A stretch of DNA of 64,000 nt from Nocardioides panacis (lineage in GTDB: Bacteria; Actinomycetota; Actinomycetes; Propionibacteriales; Nocardioidaceae): assembly GCF_019039255.1 (NCBI RefSeq), contig NZ_CP077062.1:1-64000 (forward strand), given 5' to 3'. A program made the translations under genes and the position numbers. Within the stretch, counting starts at the first letter, position 1; each line of letters opens with the position of its first letter. Positions 8,442-18,472 of this stretch are shown one piece after another. The notes beneath the pieces were generated by a model. That model saw only the letters and a program-made list of their open reading frames with translations, searched no databases and was not told the origin of the DNA.

Positions 8442-8894
8442 CTACCGCAGGGCGGCCAGCCGTCGGCGCACCAGGAGCGCGCCGACCGTCGCGACCAGGA
8501 CCTCCTGCGGCATCCGCTTCGTCGACTCGACCTGGATCCGGCCGTGGAAGTCGTCCCACCCCTGCGGGAACGGCGACCCGCCGACGAACAGGTCCCACGG
8601 CTTGTCGGTGTCGGGGAAGGCGGCGCCCAGCATGCCCGCCACCACCCGGGTGCGGCGTCCGCGCGGCGTGGCCCGCGCGACCAGCGTCATCGCGGCCAGT
8701 CCGACGAGCCCGTCGGCGACCGCGATCGGCAGCACGTCGCGGATCGAGGTCCCGCCCCAGTGCGGCACGGCGTCCATCGCGAAGTGCGACACGACGCCGG
8801 CGGCGAACGCGCAGACGGGTCCCGGGGCGACGCTCCCGATCAGCGCACCGGCGAGCACGTGGTTGGTGATGAGCACCCCTGGAGGGTAGGTCAC
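8442..8894 (-). CDS. Small membrane protein resembling YdjM/DUF457 metal-dependent hydrolases
   Basis: About 150 residues. The hydrophobic stretches and the spaced histidine/aspartate pattern (NHVLAGALIG, VVSHFAMDAVPHWGG, AFPDTDKPWDLF) resemble membrane-bound YdjM-type predicted hydrolases. The start may be GTG 8894 or GTG 8876 (VLITNHV), which better fits the first helix. It is divergent from the GH13 gene with under 50 bp between them. Function unknown. Confidence 0.6.
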   Translation of the reverse strand: MTYPPGVLITNHVLAGALIGSVAPGPVCAFAAGVVSHFAMDAVPHWGGTSIRDVLPIAVADGLVGLAAMTLVARATPRGRRTRVVAGMLGAAFPDTDKPWDLFVGGSPFPQGWDDFHGRIQVESTKRMPQEVLVATVGALLVRRRLAALR

Positions 8895-8938
8895 CCACCT
8901 GAGAGCACCCGGGACCGACGTTGTGGAAGGGTTGGCCC

Positions 8939-10639
8939 ATGAATCCTGATGCCCGTTCGGCCGACTGGTGGAAGTCGGCAGTCGTCTACCAGATCTACCC
9001 CCGCTCGTTCCTGGACAGCAACGGGGACGGGATCGGGGACATCCCCGGGATCACCTCGAAGCTCGACTACCTCGCCGACCTCGGCATCGACGTGCTCTGG
9101 CTCTCGCCGGTCTACTCCTCGCCGATGGACGACAACGGCTACGACATCAGCAACTACGAGGACGTCGACCCGCTGTTCGGGTCGCTGACCGACCTCGACG
9201 ACCTGATCGCCGGCGCCCACGAGCGCGGCATCAAGCTGGTGATGGACCTGGTCGTGAACCACACCTCCGACGAGCACACCTGGTTCCAGGAGTCCCGCGA
9301 CCCCGCATCGCCGAAGGCCGACTGGTACTGGTGGCGGCCGCCGCGCGAGGGCTTCGAGGGCGGCACCGAGGGGGCCGAGCCGAACAACTGGGCGTCGGTC
9401 TTCTCCGGGTCCGCCTGGCAGTACGACGAGCGGCGCGGGGAGTACTTCCTGCACGTCTTCAGCAAGAAGCAGCCCGACCTCAACTGGGAGAACCCCGAGG
9501 TCCGCGACGCGGTCTACGCGATGATGCGCCGCTGGGTCGAGCGCGGCGTCGACGGCTTCCGGATGGACGTCATCAACCTGATCTCCAAGGACCCGTCGCT
9601 GCCGGACGGCACGAGGCAGCCCGGCAAGAAGTACGCCTCGAGCGAGGGGGCGGTGGCCAACGGTCCGCGGCTGCACGAGTTCCTCGCCGAGATGAACCGC
9701 GAGGTGGGGCTCTCGGCGCAGAACCTGCTCACGGTCGGGGAGATGCCGGGCAGCACCATCGAGCTGGCCCGCGAGGTCACCGACCCGGCGCGCGACGAGC
9801 TCAACATGGTCTTCACCTTCGAGCACGTCGGGCTCGACGAGCAGACCGGGCTCGGCAAGTGGGCGCTGCTGGACCTCGAGCTCCCGGTCCTGAAGTCCAA
9901 CCTCGCCGAGTGGCAGCGCGGCCTGGCCGACGTGGGCTGGAACTCCCTCTACCTCGACAACCACGACCAGCCGCGGGCGGTCTCGCGGTTCGGCGACGAC
10001 AGCCCGGAGCACCGGGTCTCCTCGGCCAAGACGCTGGCGACGGTGCTGCACCTGCACCGCGGCACGCCCTACGTCTACCAGGGCGAGGAGCTCGGGATGA
10101 CGAACAGCTACTTCACCAGCATCGAGCAGTACCAGGACCTCGAGGCGATCAACTGGTACCGCGAGGAGCTCGAGGCGGGCCGCGACAGCGCGGACCTGCT
10201 CCGGTCCCTGGCCGCCAAGGGTCGCGACAACGCGCGCACCCCGATGCACTGGGACGACTCCGAGCACGCCGGCTTCACGACCGGCGAGCCGTGGCTCCCC
10301 GCGCACCCCAACAAGGACCACATCAACGCCGCCGCGGCGGTGGCCGACGAGGACTCGGTCTTCCACCACTTCCGCAGGCTCATCGCGCTGCGGCACGCCG
10401 ACCCGGTCGTGGTCGACGGCACCTTCGACCTGCTGCTGCCCGAGGACGAGCAGCTGTGGGTGTTCACCCGGACCCTCGGCGACGACGTCCGCCTGGTGCT
10501 GGCGAACTGCTCCTCGGAGCCCGCGAAGGTCGAGGCGTCCGACGTACCCGACCTCGCGGCGGCGACCCTGCTGCTGGGCACGCACGAGGGGGACGGGCTC
10601 GAGCTGGCGCCCTGGGAGTCGCGGATCTACGCGCTGTGA
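8939..10639 (+). CDS. GH13 alpha-glucosidase (oligo-1,6-glucosidase type)
   Basis: 566 residues from ATG 8939, preceded by a GGAAGG site. All GH13 motifs are visible: DLVVNHTSDEH, the nucleophile in DGFRMDVIN (Asp about 208), the acid/base Glu268 in TVGEMPG, and the NHDQPR aspartate (about 343). A Val after the nucleophile plus QPDLNWENPEV matches the MalL/isomaltase subgroup, suggesting alpha-1,6 activity on short oligosaccharides; trehalulose-type or alpha-1,4 activity cannot be excluded. There is no signal peptide, so it is cytoplasmic. Its 3' end overlaps the convergent GGDEF-EAL gene by 13 bp. Confidence 0.92.
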   Translation: MNPDARSADWWKSAVVYQIYPRSFLDSNGDGIGDIPGITSKLDYLADLGIDVLWLSPVYSSPMDDNGYDISNYEDVDPLFGSLTDLDDLIAGAHERGIKLVMDLVVNHTSDEHTWFQESRDPASPKADWYWWRPPREGFEGGTEGAEPNNWASVFSGSAWQYDERRGEYFLHVFSKKQPDLNWENPEVRDAVYAMMRRWVERGVDGFRMDVINLISKDPSLPDGTRQPGKKYASSEGAVANGPRLHEFLAEMNREVGLSAQNLLTVGEMPGSTIELAREVTDPARDELNMVFTFEHVGLDEQTGLGKWALLDLELPVLKSNLAEWQRGLADVGWNSLYLDNHDQPRAVSRFGDDSPEHRVSSAKTLATVLHLHRGTPYVYQGEELGMTNSYFTSIEQYQDLEAINWYREELEAGRDSADLLRSLAAKGRDNARTPMHWDDSEHAGFTTGEPWLPAHPNKDHINAAAAVADEDSVFHHFRRLIALRHADPVVVDGTFDLLLPEDEQLWVFTRTLGDDVRLVLANCSSEPAKVEASDVPDLAAATLLLGTHEGDGLELAPWESRIYAL

Positions 10640-12502
10640 CCCCGACCGGGTGCGCTGCCCGCCGGGCGGTGCAGCGCCCCCGGGGCCGCGGCTTGGAGCA
10701 GGCCGTCGATGCCGGCGGCCGGGAGCGGGTGGGCGAAGTAGTAGCCCTGGGCCTGGTCGGCGCCGATCGAGGTCAGCACCTCGCGCTGCCTGCGCGTCTC
10801 GACCCCCCTCGGCCACCACCACGAGGTCGAGGGCGTGCGCGAGGTTGGTGACCGCGGCGACGATCGCCGCACCCCGTGACCCGTGCTCCACGTCGGCCAC
10901 GAAGCTCTGGTCGATCTTGAGCACGTCGATCGGCAGCCGGTGCAGGTAGCTCAGCGACGAGTAGCCGGTGCCGAAGTCGTCGAGCGCGATCCGCACCCCG
11001 AGCGCCTTGAGGTGGTGCAGCACCAGCAGCGCCCGCTCGCTGTCCTCGATGAGGATCGTCTCGGTCACCTCGAGCACCAGGCTCCGCGGCGCGATCCCGG
11101 TGGCCGCGAGGACGGAGGTCACCTCGGCCACGAAGTCGGGCTGCATGAGCTGCCGGGCCGACACGTTCACCGCGAGGTCGAACGGTGAGTCGGGGTGGTC
11201 GATCCGCCAGCGCACCGCGTCGGTGCAGGCCTGTGTGAGCACCCAGGTGCCGAGCCGGTTCATCAGGCCGCTCTGCTCGGCCACGGCGACGATCGACGGC
11301 GGCGAGATCGGCCCCCGGTCCGGGTGGTTCCAGCGCAGCAGCGCCTCCACGCCGCAGACCAGTCCGTCCCGGCAGCGCACCAGCGGCTGGTAGACGAGAT
11401 CCAGCCCGTTCTCGGTGAGCGCGGTCCGCAGGTCGCGGCTCAGCCGTCCGGACTCGTTGTGCTGCACCGCGTCCCGCAGGTCGACGACCTCGTGGACGAG
11501 GCCGCGGCGCTTCGCGTCGTACATCGCACTGTCGGCCTCGGCGATCAGCACCTCGGTGACGTACTCGCCCGGGCCGGCGAAGGCGACCCCGATGCTGGCG
11601 GTCAGGGTCAGCGCGGTGCCGGAGGTCGCGAACGGCGTGGAGAACGCGCTGCGGATCCGGTCGGCGAGCACCTCCACGTCCCTCAGGTCGTCGAGGTCCT
11701 CGCACAGCAGCACGAACTCGTCGCCGTACAGCCGGGCCAGGGTGTCGCTCGGCCGCAGCAGCCCGGACAGCCGACGACCCACCCCGCGCAGCAGCTCGTC
11801 GCCCACCTGGTGGCCGTGCGTGTCGTTGACCTGCTTGAAGCGGTCGAGGTCGATGAACAGGATCGCCGCCTGGGCGCCGGAGCGCTGCGCACGACGGCTG
11901 GCCTGCTCGATCCGTTCCTGCAGCAGGAGCCGGTTCGGCAGGCCGGTCAGGGCGTCGTGCATGGCCAGGTGCTGGAACCGGGCATGGCTGCGGGTGGTCT
12001 CCTCGCGGGCCCGGGCGTTGAGCAGGTAGGCCGCGGCCACGTTCGCGAGGGTCTGGGCGACCTCCATGGCGTGGCCGCTGAGGTCACCCGGGGTTCCGCG
12101 GTACAGGTCGAGGGCACCGAAGCGGCCGTCCGCGTGGCGCAGCGGGAACGTGAAGACCGCCGCGAGGCCCGCCTCCACCGCGGCCGGCCCGAACTCCGGG
12201 AAGCGGTGGTCCACACTCAGGTCGGGGACGGCCACCGCGCTGCCCGACTCGAAGGCGAGCACGCACGGGCCCTGGGCCAGGTCGGTCTGCAGCCGCTCGA
12301 ACAGCAGCGCGGACTCGTCCGACGCGGCGACGTAGCGCGGGCTGACCCCGGGGTCGATCAGCGTGACCCCGGCGGAGGTGACCGGCAGGACGTCGACGAT
12401 CCGTTCGACCAGGTGGTCCAGGATGGCCGTGAGGGGGAAGTCGGTCGCGAGCGTGAACGCCAGCTCGCTGAGGACCGCTGACAGCTTGCCTTCGTCGACC
12501 AT
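10627..12502 (-). CDS. GAF-GGDEF-EAL c-di-GMP signalling protein (apparent frameshift)
   Basis: About 625 residues after repair. Order: GAF (residues 20-165), GGDEF domain (180-340), EAL domain (355-600). The cyclase signature is YGDEF rather than GGDEF (RLYGDEFVLLCEDL), so cyclase activity is doubtful. The EAL part is canonical: VEALLRW, NVSARQL, VTETILIED, DDFGTGYSSLSYL, KIDQSFV. The frame breaks at the C6 run 10803-10808; deleting one base restores VVAEGVETRRQ and the AQGYYFAHPL end of EAL domains, with a stop at 10627. Most likely a GAF-regulated phosphodiesterase. No membrane segment is visible. Confidence 0.88.
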
Positions 12503-12814
12503 GTGTTTTCCCCCGCGCAGGAGTGGTCCCGCGCGCGGTCCGGACAGGGTGGCGCTGTCAGCGTAAGCGCGGCGAGCCGGCGAGGGGGGTGTGCCGGCCG
12601 ATGTCGGGACGAGTTTTGGGCGCCGGGAAGGATACCTGTCCCTTCTGCCCGATTTCGCGGTGGACGGTCGCTCTTGGCATCATGGGTGGCTGTCCGCGTC
12701 AGGACCGCCCGGCTGCCTGTTCCCGGGTCCGGGGTTCGGGCCCTCGCGTAGGCTGTGCCTGCCGGGCCCGGACGCTCTCCGTCCGATCACCGAACACGAA
12801 CGCTGGACCTGCCC
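12503..12814. other. 312-bp divergent intergenic region, no gene seen
   Basis: This lies between the divergent GGDEF-EAL and LCP genes and presumably holds both promoters. It contains a native G6 run near 12580 and a locally less GC-rich stretch around 12610-12690. No convincing coding, RNA or palindromic feature was found. Confidence 0.4.
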
Positions 12815-13990
12815 TTGTCTGAGTCGACACCGCGACACCGCGACCGCGTGCGCTCCAAGCACCGCGTCCTCAAGACCGTGGCCCTTTCCTTGGCCGTGGT
12901 CCTGGTCGTGGTCCTCACCGGCGGGTTCTTCGTCTACCGGCACCTGAACAACAACATCACCGGCATCGACATCACCGACGCGCTCGGCACCGACCGCCCT
13001 GCCGCGGTGAAGAAGGAGACCCCGCAGCAGCCGCTGAACATCCTGCTGCTCGGCTCCGACACCCGCGAGGGGCAGACCGGCCACATCGGCGGCGACACCC
13101 CCGGGCTGTCCGACACCACGATCCTGCTGCACATCTCCGGGGACCGGAAGCTGGCGTACGGCGTGAGCCTGCCCCGCGACGCGATGGTCGAGCGACCCAC
13201 GTGCGAGCGCAAGGACGGCAACGGCACCGACCCCGGCGGCCTGAGCATGTTCAACGCGGCGTACGCCGTGGGCGGCCCGGCCTGCACGATCAAGACGGTC
13301 GAGAAGCTCACGAACGTGCGGATCAACCACTTCGTGGTCATCGACTTCAACGGCTTCCGCAAGATGGTCGACGCCCTCGGCGGTGTCGAGGTCTGCGTGC
13401 CCAAGGAGGTCAACGACACCACCGGGCACATCACGCTGCCGGCCGGCACCTACAACGTGAAGGGCCAGCGGGCGCTCGACTACGTCCGGGTCCGGCACGT
13501 CATCTCCGACAACGGGGACATCGGACGGATGAAGCGCCAGCAGACCTTCCTCGCCTCGATGGCGAACAAGGCGGTCTCCGCCGGCACGCTGGCCAACCCG
13601 GTGCGGCTCGTGCGCTTCCTCGACGCGGCCACCAAGTCGTTGACCACCGACACGGGGCTGTCCAGCCTGCAGAAGCTCGGTGGCCTCGCCAAGTCGCTCC
13701 AGGGCGTCGGCCTCGACCAGGTCCAGTTCCTCACCGTGCCGTTCGAGTCCTACGAGCCGGACCCGAACCGGCTGCAGTGGGCGCCCGGCGCCGACCGGCT
13801 CTGGTACCGCATCCGCAACGACATGCCGATCAACAAGCGGTTCGCCTCCGAGGTGACCACCGCCGCCAAGGACCCGTCGGCGTCGGCGTCGCCGAAGCCG
13901 GGTGCGAGCAGCACGCCCAGCCCGAGCGCCGACCCCTCCACCGACGAGGCAGCCGCCGCCAAGGCCGCCGAGAACGGGCTCTGCGCCTAG
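12815..13990 (+). CDS. LytR-CpsA-Psr (LCP) family cell-wall glycopolymer ligase
   Basis: About 391 residues from TTG 12815 (LSESTPRHRD); the ORF stays open upstream but without a better start. A short basic N-terminus precedes one membrane helix (TVALSLAVVLVVVLTGGFFV). The extracellular LCP domain has ILLLGSDTREG, DTTILLHIS, SLPRDAMV, MFNAAYAVGG and VIDFNGFRKMVDALGGVEV, with the catalytic-pocket arginines of the family, and the QRALDYVRVRH motif. The C-terminus is a Ser/Pro/Ala-rich tail. LCP enzymes attach teichoic-acid-like or arabinogalactan-like polymers to peptidoglycan; the polymer here is unknown. Confidence 0.92.
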   Translation: MSESTPRHRDRVRSKHRVLKTVALSLAVVLVVVLTGGFFVYRHLNNNITGIDITDALGTDRPAAVKKETPQQPLNILLLGSDTREGQTGHIGGDTPGLSDTTILLHISGDRKLAYGVSLPRDAMVERPTCERKDGNGTDPGGLSMFNAAYAVGGPACTIKTVEKLTNVRINHFVVIDFNGFRKMVDALGGVEVCVPKEVNDTTGHITLPAGTYNVKGQRALDYVRVRHVISDNGDIGRMKRQQTFLASMANKAVSAGTLANPVRLVRFLDAATKSLTTDTGLSSLQKLGGLAKSLQGVGLDQVQFLTVPFESYEPDPNRLQWAPGADRLWYRIRNDMPINKRFASEVTTAAKDPSASASPKPGASSTPSPSADPSTDEAAAAKAAENGLCA

Positions 13991-14136
13991 GCCCTGCGGG
14001 TGGCCGGTACGACGCAGGCCGCCGTCACCGGGGCACCTTCGCAGCAGGGCCGGATGTAGCCGCACCGGTCGCACCGCGAGTGCGAGGTCTCCCAGCGCAT
14101 CGTGGCGCCGCAGTTGTCGCAGTCCATGTCGTTCAT
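13987..14136 (-). CDS. Small zinc-ribbon protein
   Basis: 49 residues from ATG 14136, preceded by an AGGATG-type site. Two CxxC pairs (CDNCG...CDRCGYIRPCCEG) form a zinc ribbon. It is convergent with the LCP gene, and the stops overlap by 4 bp. Small single-ribbon proteins like this are common in actinobacteria, with no assigned function. An in-frame ATG at 14145 is an alternative start. Confidence 0.65.
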   Translation of the reverse strand: MNDMDCDNCGATMRWETSHSRCDRCGYIRPCCEGAPVTAACVVPATRRA

Positions 14137-14270
14137 CGTTCGCATCCTGCCAGGGGAGGCCCTGGCGGCAGCGGTATGACGCGGGAAGACTCTCGAAAAG
14201 TTCTGCACAACCGGGCTCCACGGGGCTGTTCGTGGGCGGTTCTGTCGGTGGTTGCTGGGAGAGTTTCCTC

Positions 14271-15936
14271 ATGCAGGCAACGAGATCGGCCCCCGACAGC
14301 GTGGTGGCGACGCTGGAGGCGGTGTCGCGGCTGCACGCGGTCCGGACCGATGCGGACGCGGCGTTGTTCGAGCTGGCGGCGGTGTTCGCCGACCAGCACA
14401 GCGGGGACACGCTGCCCCGCTCGGACCGGGGGCCGGCGGGCGGCGAGCGGGCGGTCCGGGTCGGTGGGGTCGGCACCCCGCGGGTCGCGGAGTTCGCGTG
14501 CGCGGAGCTCGGCGCGCGGCTGCAGATCAGTCCCTGGTCCGCGCGGCGGCTGGTCGCCGACGCCCTCGACGTGCGGCACCGGCTGCCGCTGACCTGGGCC
14601 CAGGTCACCGGCCGGCGGGCCCGGGTCTCGCACGCCCGCCGGGTCGCGGCCGCCACCCGGCACCTCTCGGCCGACGCGGCCGCCCACGTCGATGCGGCGA
14701 TGGTCGAGCACCTGGACGGCTCGCTGTCCTGGGGCCGCTTCGAGGCCCGGCTGGCCGGCAAGGTGGTGGCCGCCGACCCCGCGACCGCGGCGGCCCGCGA
14801 GGACGCCGCCACCACCGAGCAGTTCGCCCACCGGACCCGGTCCAGCGAGCACGGCACCGCCGGGTTCTACCTCCGCTCCACGGTCGGGGTGATCGCCCGG
14901 CTGGAGGCCACCGTGGCGTTCCTGGCCGACGCGCTGGCCGCGTTCGGGGACCGCGACACCGAGGACCTGCGCCGGGTCAAGGCCGTCGCGCTGCTGGCCA
15001 ACCCGGTCCGCGCCGTGGAGCTGCTCGCCGCCTTCGCCGCGCTCCGCGCCGCCACCCTCGACGTCCCGCTCCCCGACCCGGAACCCGAGCCGGAGCCCGA
15101 CCTGGACCCCGGTGGCAACGAAGCCGGACACGAAGACCGGGCTAGCGACGCGTTGGCCCGGATGGACGCGTTCGCCCGCCGGGTCGGGTTCACCCCGCAC
15201 CGGCTGCCCGCCTGGCTGACCCCGACGCCACCGACATCGCCTCCCCGGCCATCCGGCAGTGCCCCACCACCCGATCCACCCGACCCAACAACCGGCCCGG
15301 ACCCCGATCCGCCCGATCCACCGGGACCGGAGTTCCGGTTCGACTGGTCCCGGCTGCTGCCCGCCCTGACCCTCTACCTGCACCTGTCCGCCGACGACCT
15401 GGCCACCGGCCAGGGTGGGGTGGTGCGCTGGGAGGGCGAGGGACCGGTCACCCACGCCTTCGTGCACCAGCACCTACGCCCACTGCACGACTACGTCATC
15501 AAACCGGTCCTGGACCTCGCCCAGCAGGCCCCGGTGGACGCCTACGAGCTGCCCGACCGGCTCCGCGAAGCCGTCCGGCTGCTCTACCCCACCGACGTGT
15601 TCCCCTACGCCTGCGCCCCCCAGCGCGCGCCTCGACCTCGACCACACCGTGCCCTACGACGCGACCCGCACCGGCGGACCCGAAAAGCAGTGGGCCACCC
15701 GGATCGGCAACCTCGGCCCGCTGACCCGCACCCACCACCGGATCAAGACCCACGGCCACTGGACCCTGCGCCAACCGTTCCCCGGCATCTACCTGTGGCG
15801 CGACCCGCACGGCCTGCTCTACCTCCAGGACCACACCGGCACCCACCCCGTCGGCACCGCCCGCACCCACGACCCCGACCTCGACCTCTACCCCACCGAC
15901 CTCCTCATCGAGACCGACCTCGGGCAACAGGCCTAG
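14271..15936 (+). CDS. DUF222 / 13E12-type HNH endonuclease-like protein (apparent frameshift)
   Basis: About 554 residues after repair. Residues 1-260 match the DUF222 helical domain of the 13E12 repeat family. A Pro/Asp/Glu-rich linker (about 265-355) follows, and a C-terminal HNH domain has LDLDHTVPYD...NLGPLTRTHHRIKTHG, giving the D-H, N and H of the nuclease motif. The frame breaks at the C6 run 15616-15621; removing one C joins FPYAC to the HNH half. DUF222-HNH proteins are multicopy in many actinobacteria. A mobile or selfish origin is suspected, but no ends or repeats are seen here. Confidence 0.85.
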
Positions 15937-16590
15937 GGCCGGTCGGCCTGCTCCGGGCCGGCCGGGTGTCGCGGGCGGCCGGCGATCCCCACCGGCGTCG
16001 CGTGCGTCTCGAGGTACGCCGTGACCAGCGCGATGCCCTCGTCGATGACGTGCGGGTCGCCGGTGAGCGAGTCCTCGAAGGCGATCTGCAGGATCCGGTC
16101 GGCGACCTCGACGGCCAGCTCGGCGTACAGCCCGTCCGAGCCCTCCACGACCATCCCCGCCGAGCGGGCCACGTGGAACAGGTCGCGCGCCATCCGGCGG
16201 TTGTGCTCGCGGCAGTAGCCCGCGACGGCGGCGTTGGTGCGGCCCCGGAACCAGATCACCACGAACGGCGGACGTCGGTGGTAGACCTTCACGAATGCGC
16301 GCATCGTGGCCTCGACCAGGTCGCGGACGCTCATCGTGGCGAGTGCCGCGATGTCCTCGGCGAGCTGGACCTGCAGGTCCGCGACGTCCCGCTCCACGAG
16401 CGCGAGGAGGACGGCCTCCTTGTCGGCGAAGTACTGGTAGAGCGAGGCGACCGGCAGGCCCGCCCCGGTGGCGACGGCGCGGGTCGTGACGGCCTCGACG
16501 CCGTCGGCGACGACGATCTCGCCGGCGACCTCGAGGATCCGCTCCACCCGGTCGCGGCTGCGCACCTGCTGCGGGACGCGTCGCTTCCAT
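15933..16590 (-). CDS. TetR-family transcriptional regulator
   Basis: About 218 residues. The N-terminal helix-turn-helix is clear: RILEVAGEIVVADGVEAVTTRAVATGAGLPVASLYQYFADKEAVLLALV. No normal start exists in that frame except GTG 16565. If one base is removed from the CC pair at 16587-16588 (context CTTCCATG), ATG 16590 reads MKRRVPQQVRSRDR, a typical TetR start; I use this. It is next to, and possibly co-transcribed with, the PfpI-family gene. Ligand and targets are unknown. Confidence 0.82.
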
Positions 16591-16654
16591 GGCGTCAGGC
16601 TAACCGGCCGCGTCCCGCGGGGTCGGCCGTCCGAGTGCGCCGCAGCGCACCCGG

Positions 16655-17207
16655 TCACCGCGCGGCGGCGACCAGCTCGACGAGCCGGGCGGAGAAGGCG
16701 GGGAGGTCGTCGGGGTTGCGGCTGGTGACGAGGTTCCCGTCGACGACGACCTCCTCGTCGACCCAGGTGCCGCCGGCGTTGCGGATGTCGGTCCGCAGGC
16801 TCGGCCAGGAGGTGAGCGTGCGGCCGGCCAGGACGTCCGCCTCGATCAGCGTCCAGGGGGGCGTGGCAGATGGCCGCGACCGGCTTGCCGCTGGCCACGA
16901 AGTCCCGCACGAACGCGACGGCCTTCTCGTCGGTGCGCAGGGCGTCCGGGTTCGCCACCCCGCCGGGCAGCACCAGCGCGTCGTACGACGCCACGTCGGC
17001 CCCGGACACCGTCTCGTCGACGTCGAACGTGTCCGCCTTGTCGAGGTGGTTGAAGGCCTGCACGGTGCCGCTCTCGGGGGAGAGCAGCCGCGGCGTCCCC
17101 CCGGCCTCCTGCACGGCCTTCCACGGCTCGGTCAGCTCCACCTGCTCGATCCCCTCGGCGGCCACCAGGAACGCGATGGTCCGGCCCTGCAACGTCTGCT
17201 CGCTCAT
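16655..17207 (-). CDS. DJ-1/PfpI family protein (apparent frameshift)
   Basis: About 184 residues from ATG 17207, with a good GAGGAGAC site. The nucleophile elbow AAICHAPW, with catalytic Cys-His, is at about residue 115, after [14 protein letters not shown]. The frame breaks inside the G6 run 16856-16861; removing one base restores [20 protein letters not shown] and the C-terminal [13 protein letters not shown]. This is the YhbO/PfpI-type glyoxalase, deglycase or stress-protein family; the actual substrate is debated in the field. Confidence 0.88.
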
Positions 17208-17323
17208 GTCGTCTCCTCGCTCGGTGATGGCTGTCACCCGCGCGGTAACCCGGCGTCACGTGACCAAACCTGTTTTGCGCCTGTCAGCACGGGTACACGG
17301 TCCGACGGAGAGGGAGTGGTGGA

Positions 17324-18472
17324 GTGGTCTCGACGGGAGCGGACGCGCGCGCCCAGATCCGCGAGAACCTGCGTGACCCGGTCAGGTGGACCGAGGTCCT
17401 GCAGCTGGTCAAGACCGTGGCGGCGGCCGTCCTGGCGTGGGTGCTGGCGTCGCAGGTGTTCGCGCTGCCGCAGGCGTTCCTGGCACCCTGGGCGGCGCTG
17501 CTGGTCGTGCACGCGACGGTCTACCGGACCTTCTCGCGCGGCCTGCGGCAGGTCGCCGGAGCGGTCCTCGGGGTGCTGCTCGCCTGGGTGGTCGGCAACT
17601 ACCTCGGGCTGACCACGTTCGCGGTCTCGACTCTGCTCGTGGTCGGCCTGCTGGCCGGAAGCGTGCGGTGGTTCCGGGACGAGAGCACCGCCGTCGCCGC
17701 GACCGGGCTGATCGTGCTGACCACGGGCTTCAGCACCCACGACCAGGTCCTCCTGGACCGGCTGTTCGACACCGCGATCGGGATCGTGGTGGGGCTCGCG
17801 GTCAACATGGTCGTCTGGCCGCCGCTGCGCGACTACTCCTCGGCCAAGGCCATCGACGCCGTCGACGACACCGTCGGGGAGCTGCTCAGCGACATCGCCC
17901 GCGAGCTGCGCGAGAAGCGCTGCACCGAGGACGACGTCCGCGGCTGGGTGGCCCGCACCCGGACGCTCGACCAGGACATCGAGCGGGCCTGGGCGCTGCT
18001 GCGCCAGGCCAAGGAGAGCGGCCGGCTCAACCCGCGGCGCGCGGCGCAGTCGGTGAAGAAGACCGACGTGTTCGAGGAGCTCCTGGAGCTCAACGAGCAG
18101 GCGGTCGCCGAGCTGCGCAGCATGGCCCGCACCCTCGGGCACGGGATCGACAGCCTCGTCGAGTGGGAGCCCGCGTTCCGGGACCGCTGGCTGGCGCTGC
18201 TCGCCGAGGCGGGGGAGGCCATCGGCGTGCCGGACTCCGCGCGCGTGGCCCAGGTGCGCGCCGACCTCAACCGGCTCGCGCACGAGCTGAGCACCGAGGA
18301 GCTCTCCGGGCTGCACTGGCCGGAGTACGGCGCCCTGATCATGAACCTGCGCAACATCGTGGCGTCGATGGTCCGCGTCGCGGAGCAGAACCCGGTGGTG
18401 CTGCCCCGCTACGCCCGACGGGACCGGCTGCTGCGCAGCTCGATCCCCCGTCGGCACCCCGTCAGGGGATGA
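17324..18472 (+). CDS. FUSC/ArAE-type aromatic acid exporter-like membrane protein
   Basis: 382 residues from GTG 17324 (GAGAGGGAG upstream). Residues 20-165 hold about six membrane helices, including FLAPWAALLVVHATVYRTFSRG, typical of the FUSC module. The remaining 210 residues are soluble and helical. Proteins of this kind are proposed efflux pumps for aromatic acids or other organic anions. It is a single gene whose stop overlaps the convergent glgC end by about 11 bp. Confidence 0.8.
   Translation: MVSTGADARAQIRENLRDPVRWTEVLQLVKTVAAAVLAWVLASQVFALPQAFLAPWAALLVVHATVYRTFSRGLRQVAGAVLGVLLAWVVGNYLGLTTFAVSTLLVVGLLAGSVRWFRDESTAVAATGLIVLTTGFSTHDQVLLDRLFDTAIGIVVGLAVNMVVWPPLRDYSSAKAIDAVDDTVGELLSDIARELREKRCTEDDVRGWVARTRTLDQDIERAWALLRQAKESGRLNPRRAAQSVKKTDVFEELLELNEQAVAELRSMARTLGHGIDSLVEWEPAFRDRWLALLAEAGEAIGVPDSARVAQVRADLNRLAHELSTEELSGLHWPEYGALIMNLRNIVASMVRVAEQNPVVLPRYARRDRLLRSSIPRRHPVRG

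Noticed and set aside
14271-15936. Mobile element carrying the DUF222/HNH gene
   Set aside because: No terminal repeats, target duplication, intron core or recombinase were found around it; the gene alone does not show mobility.
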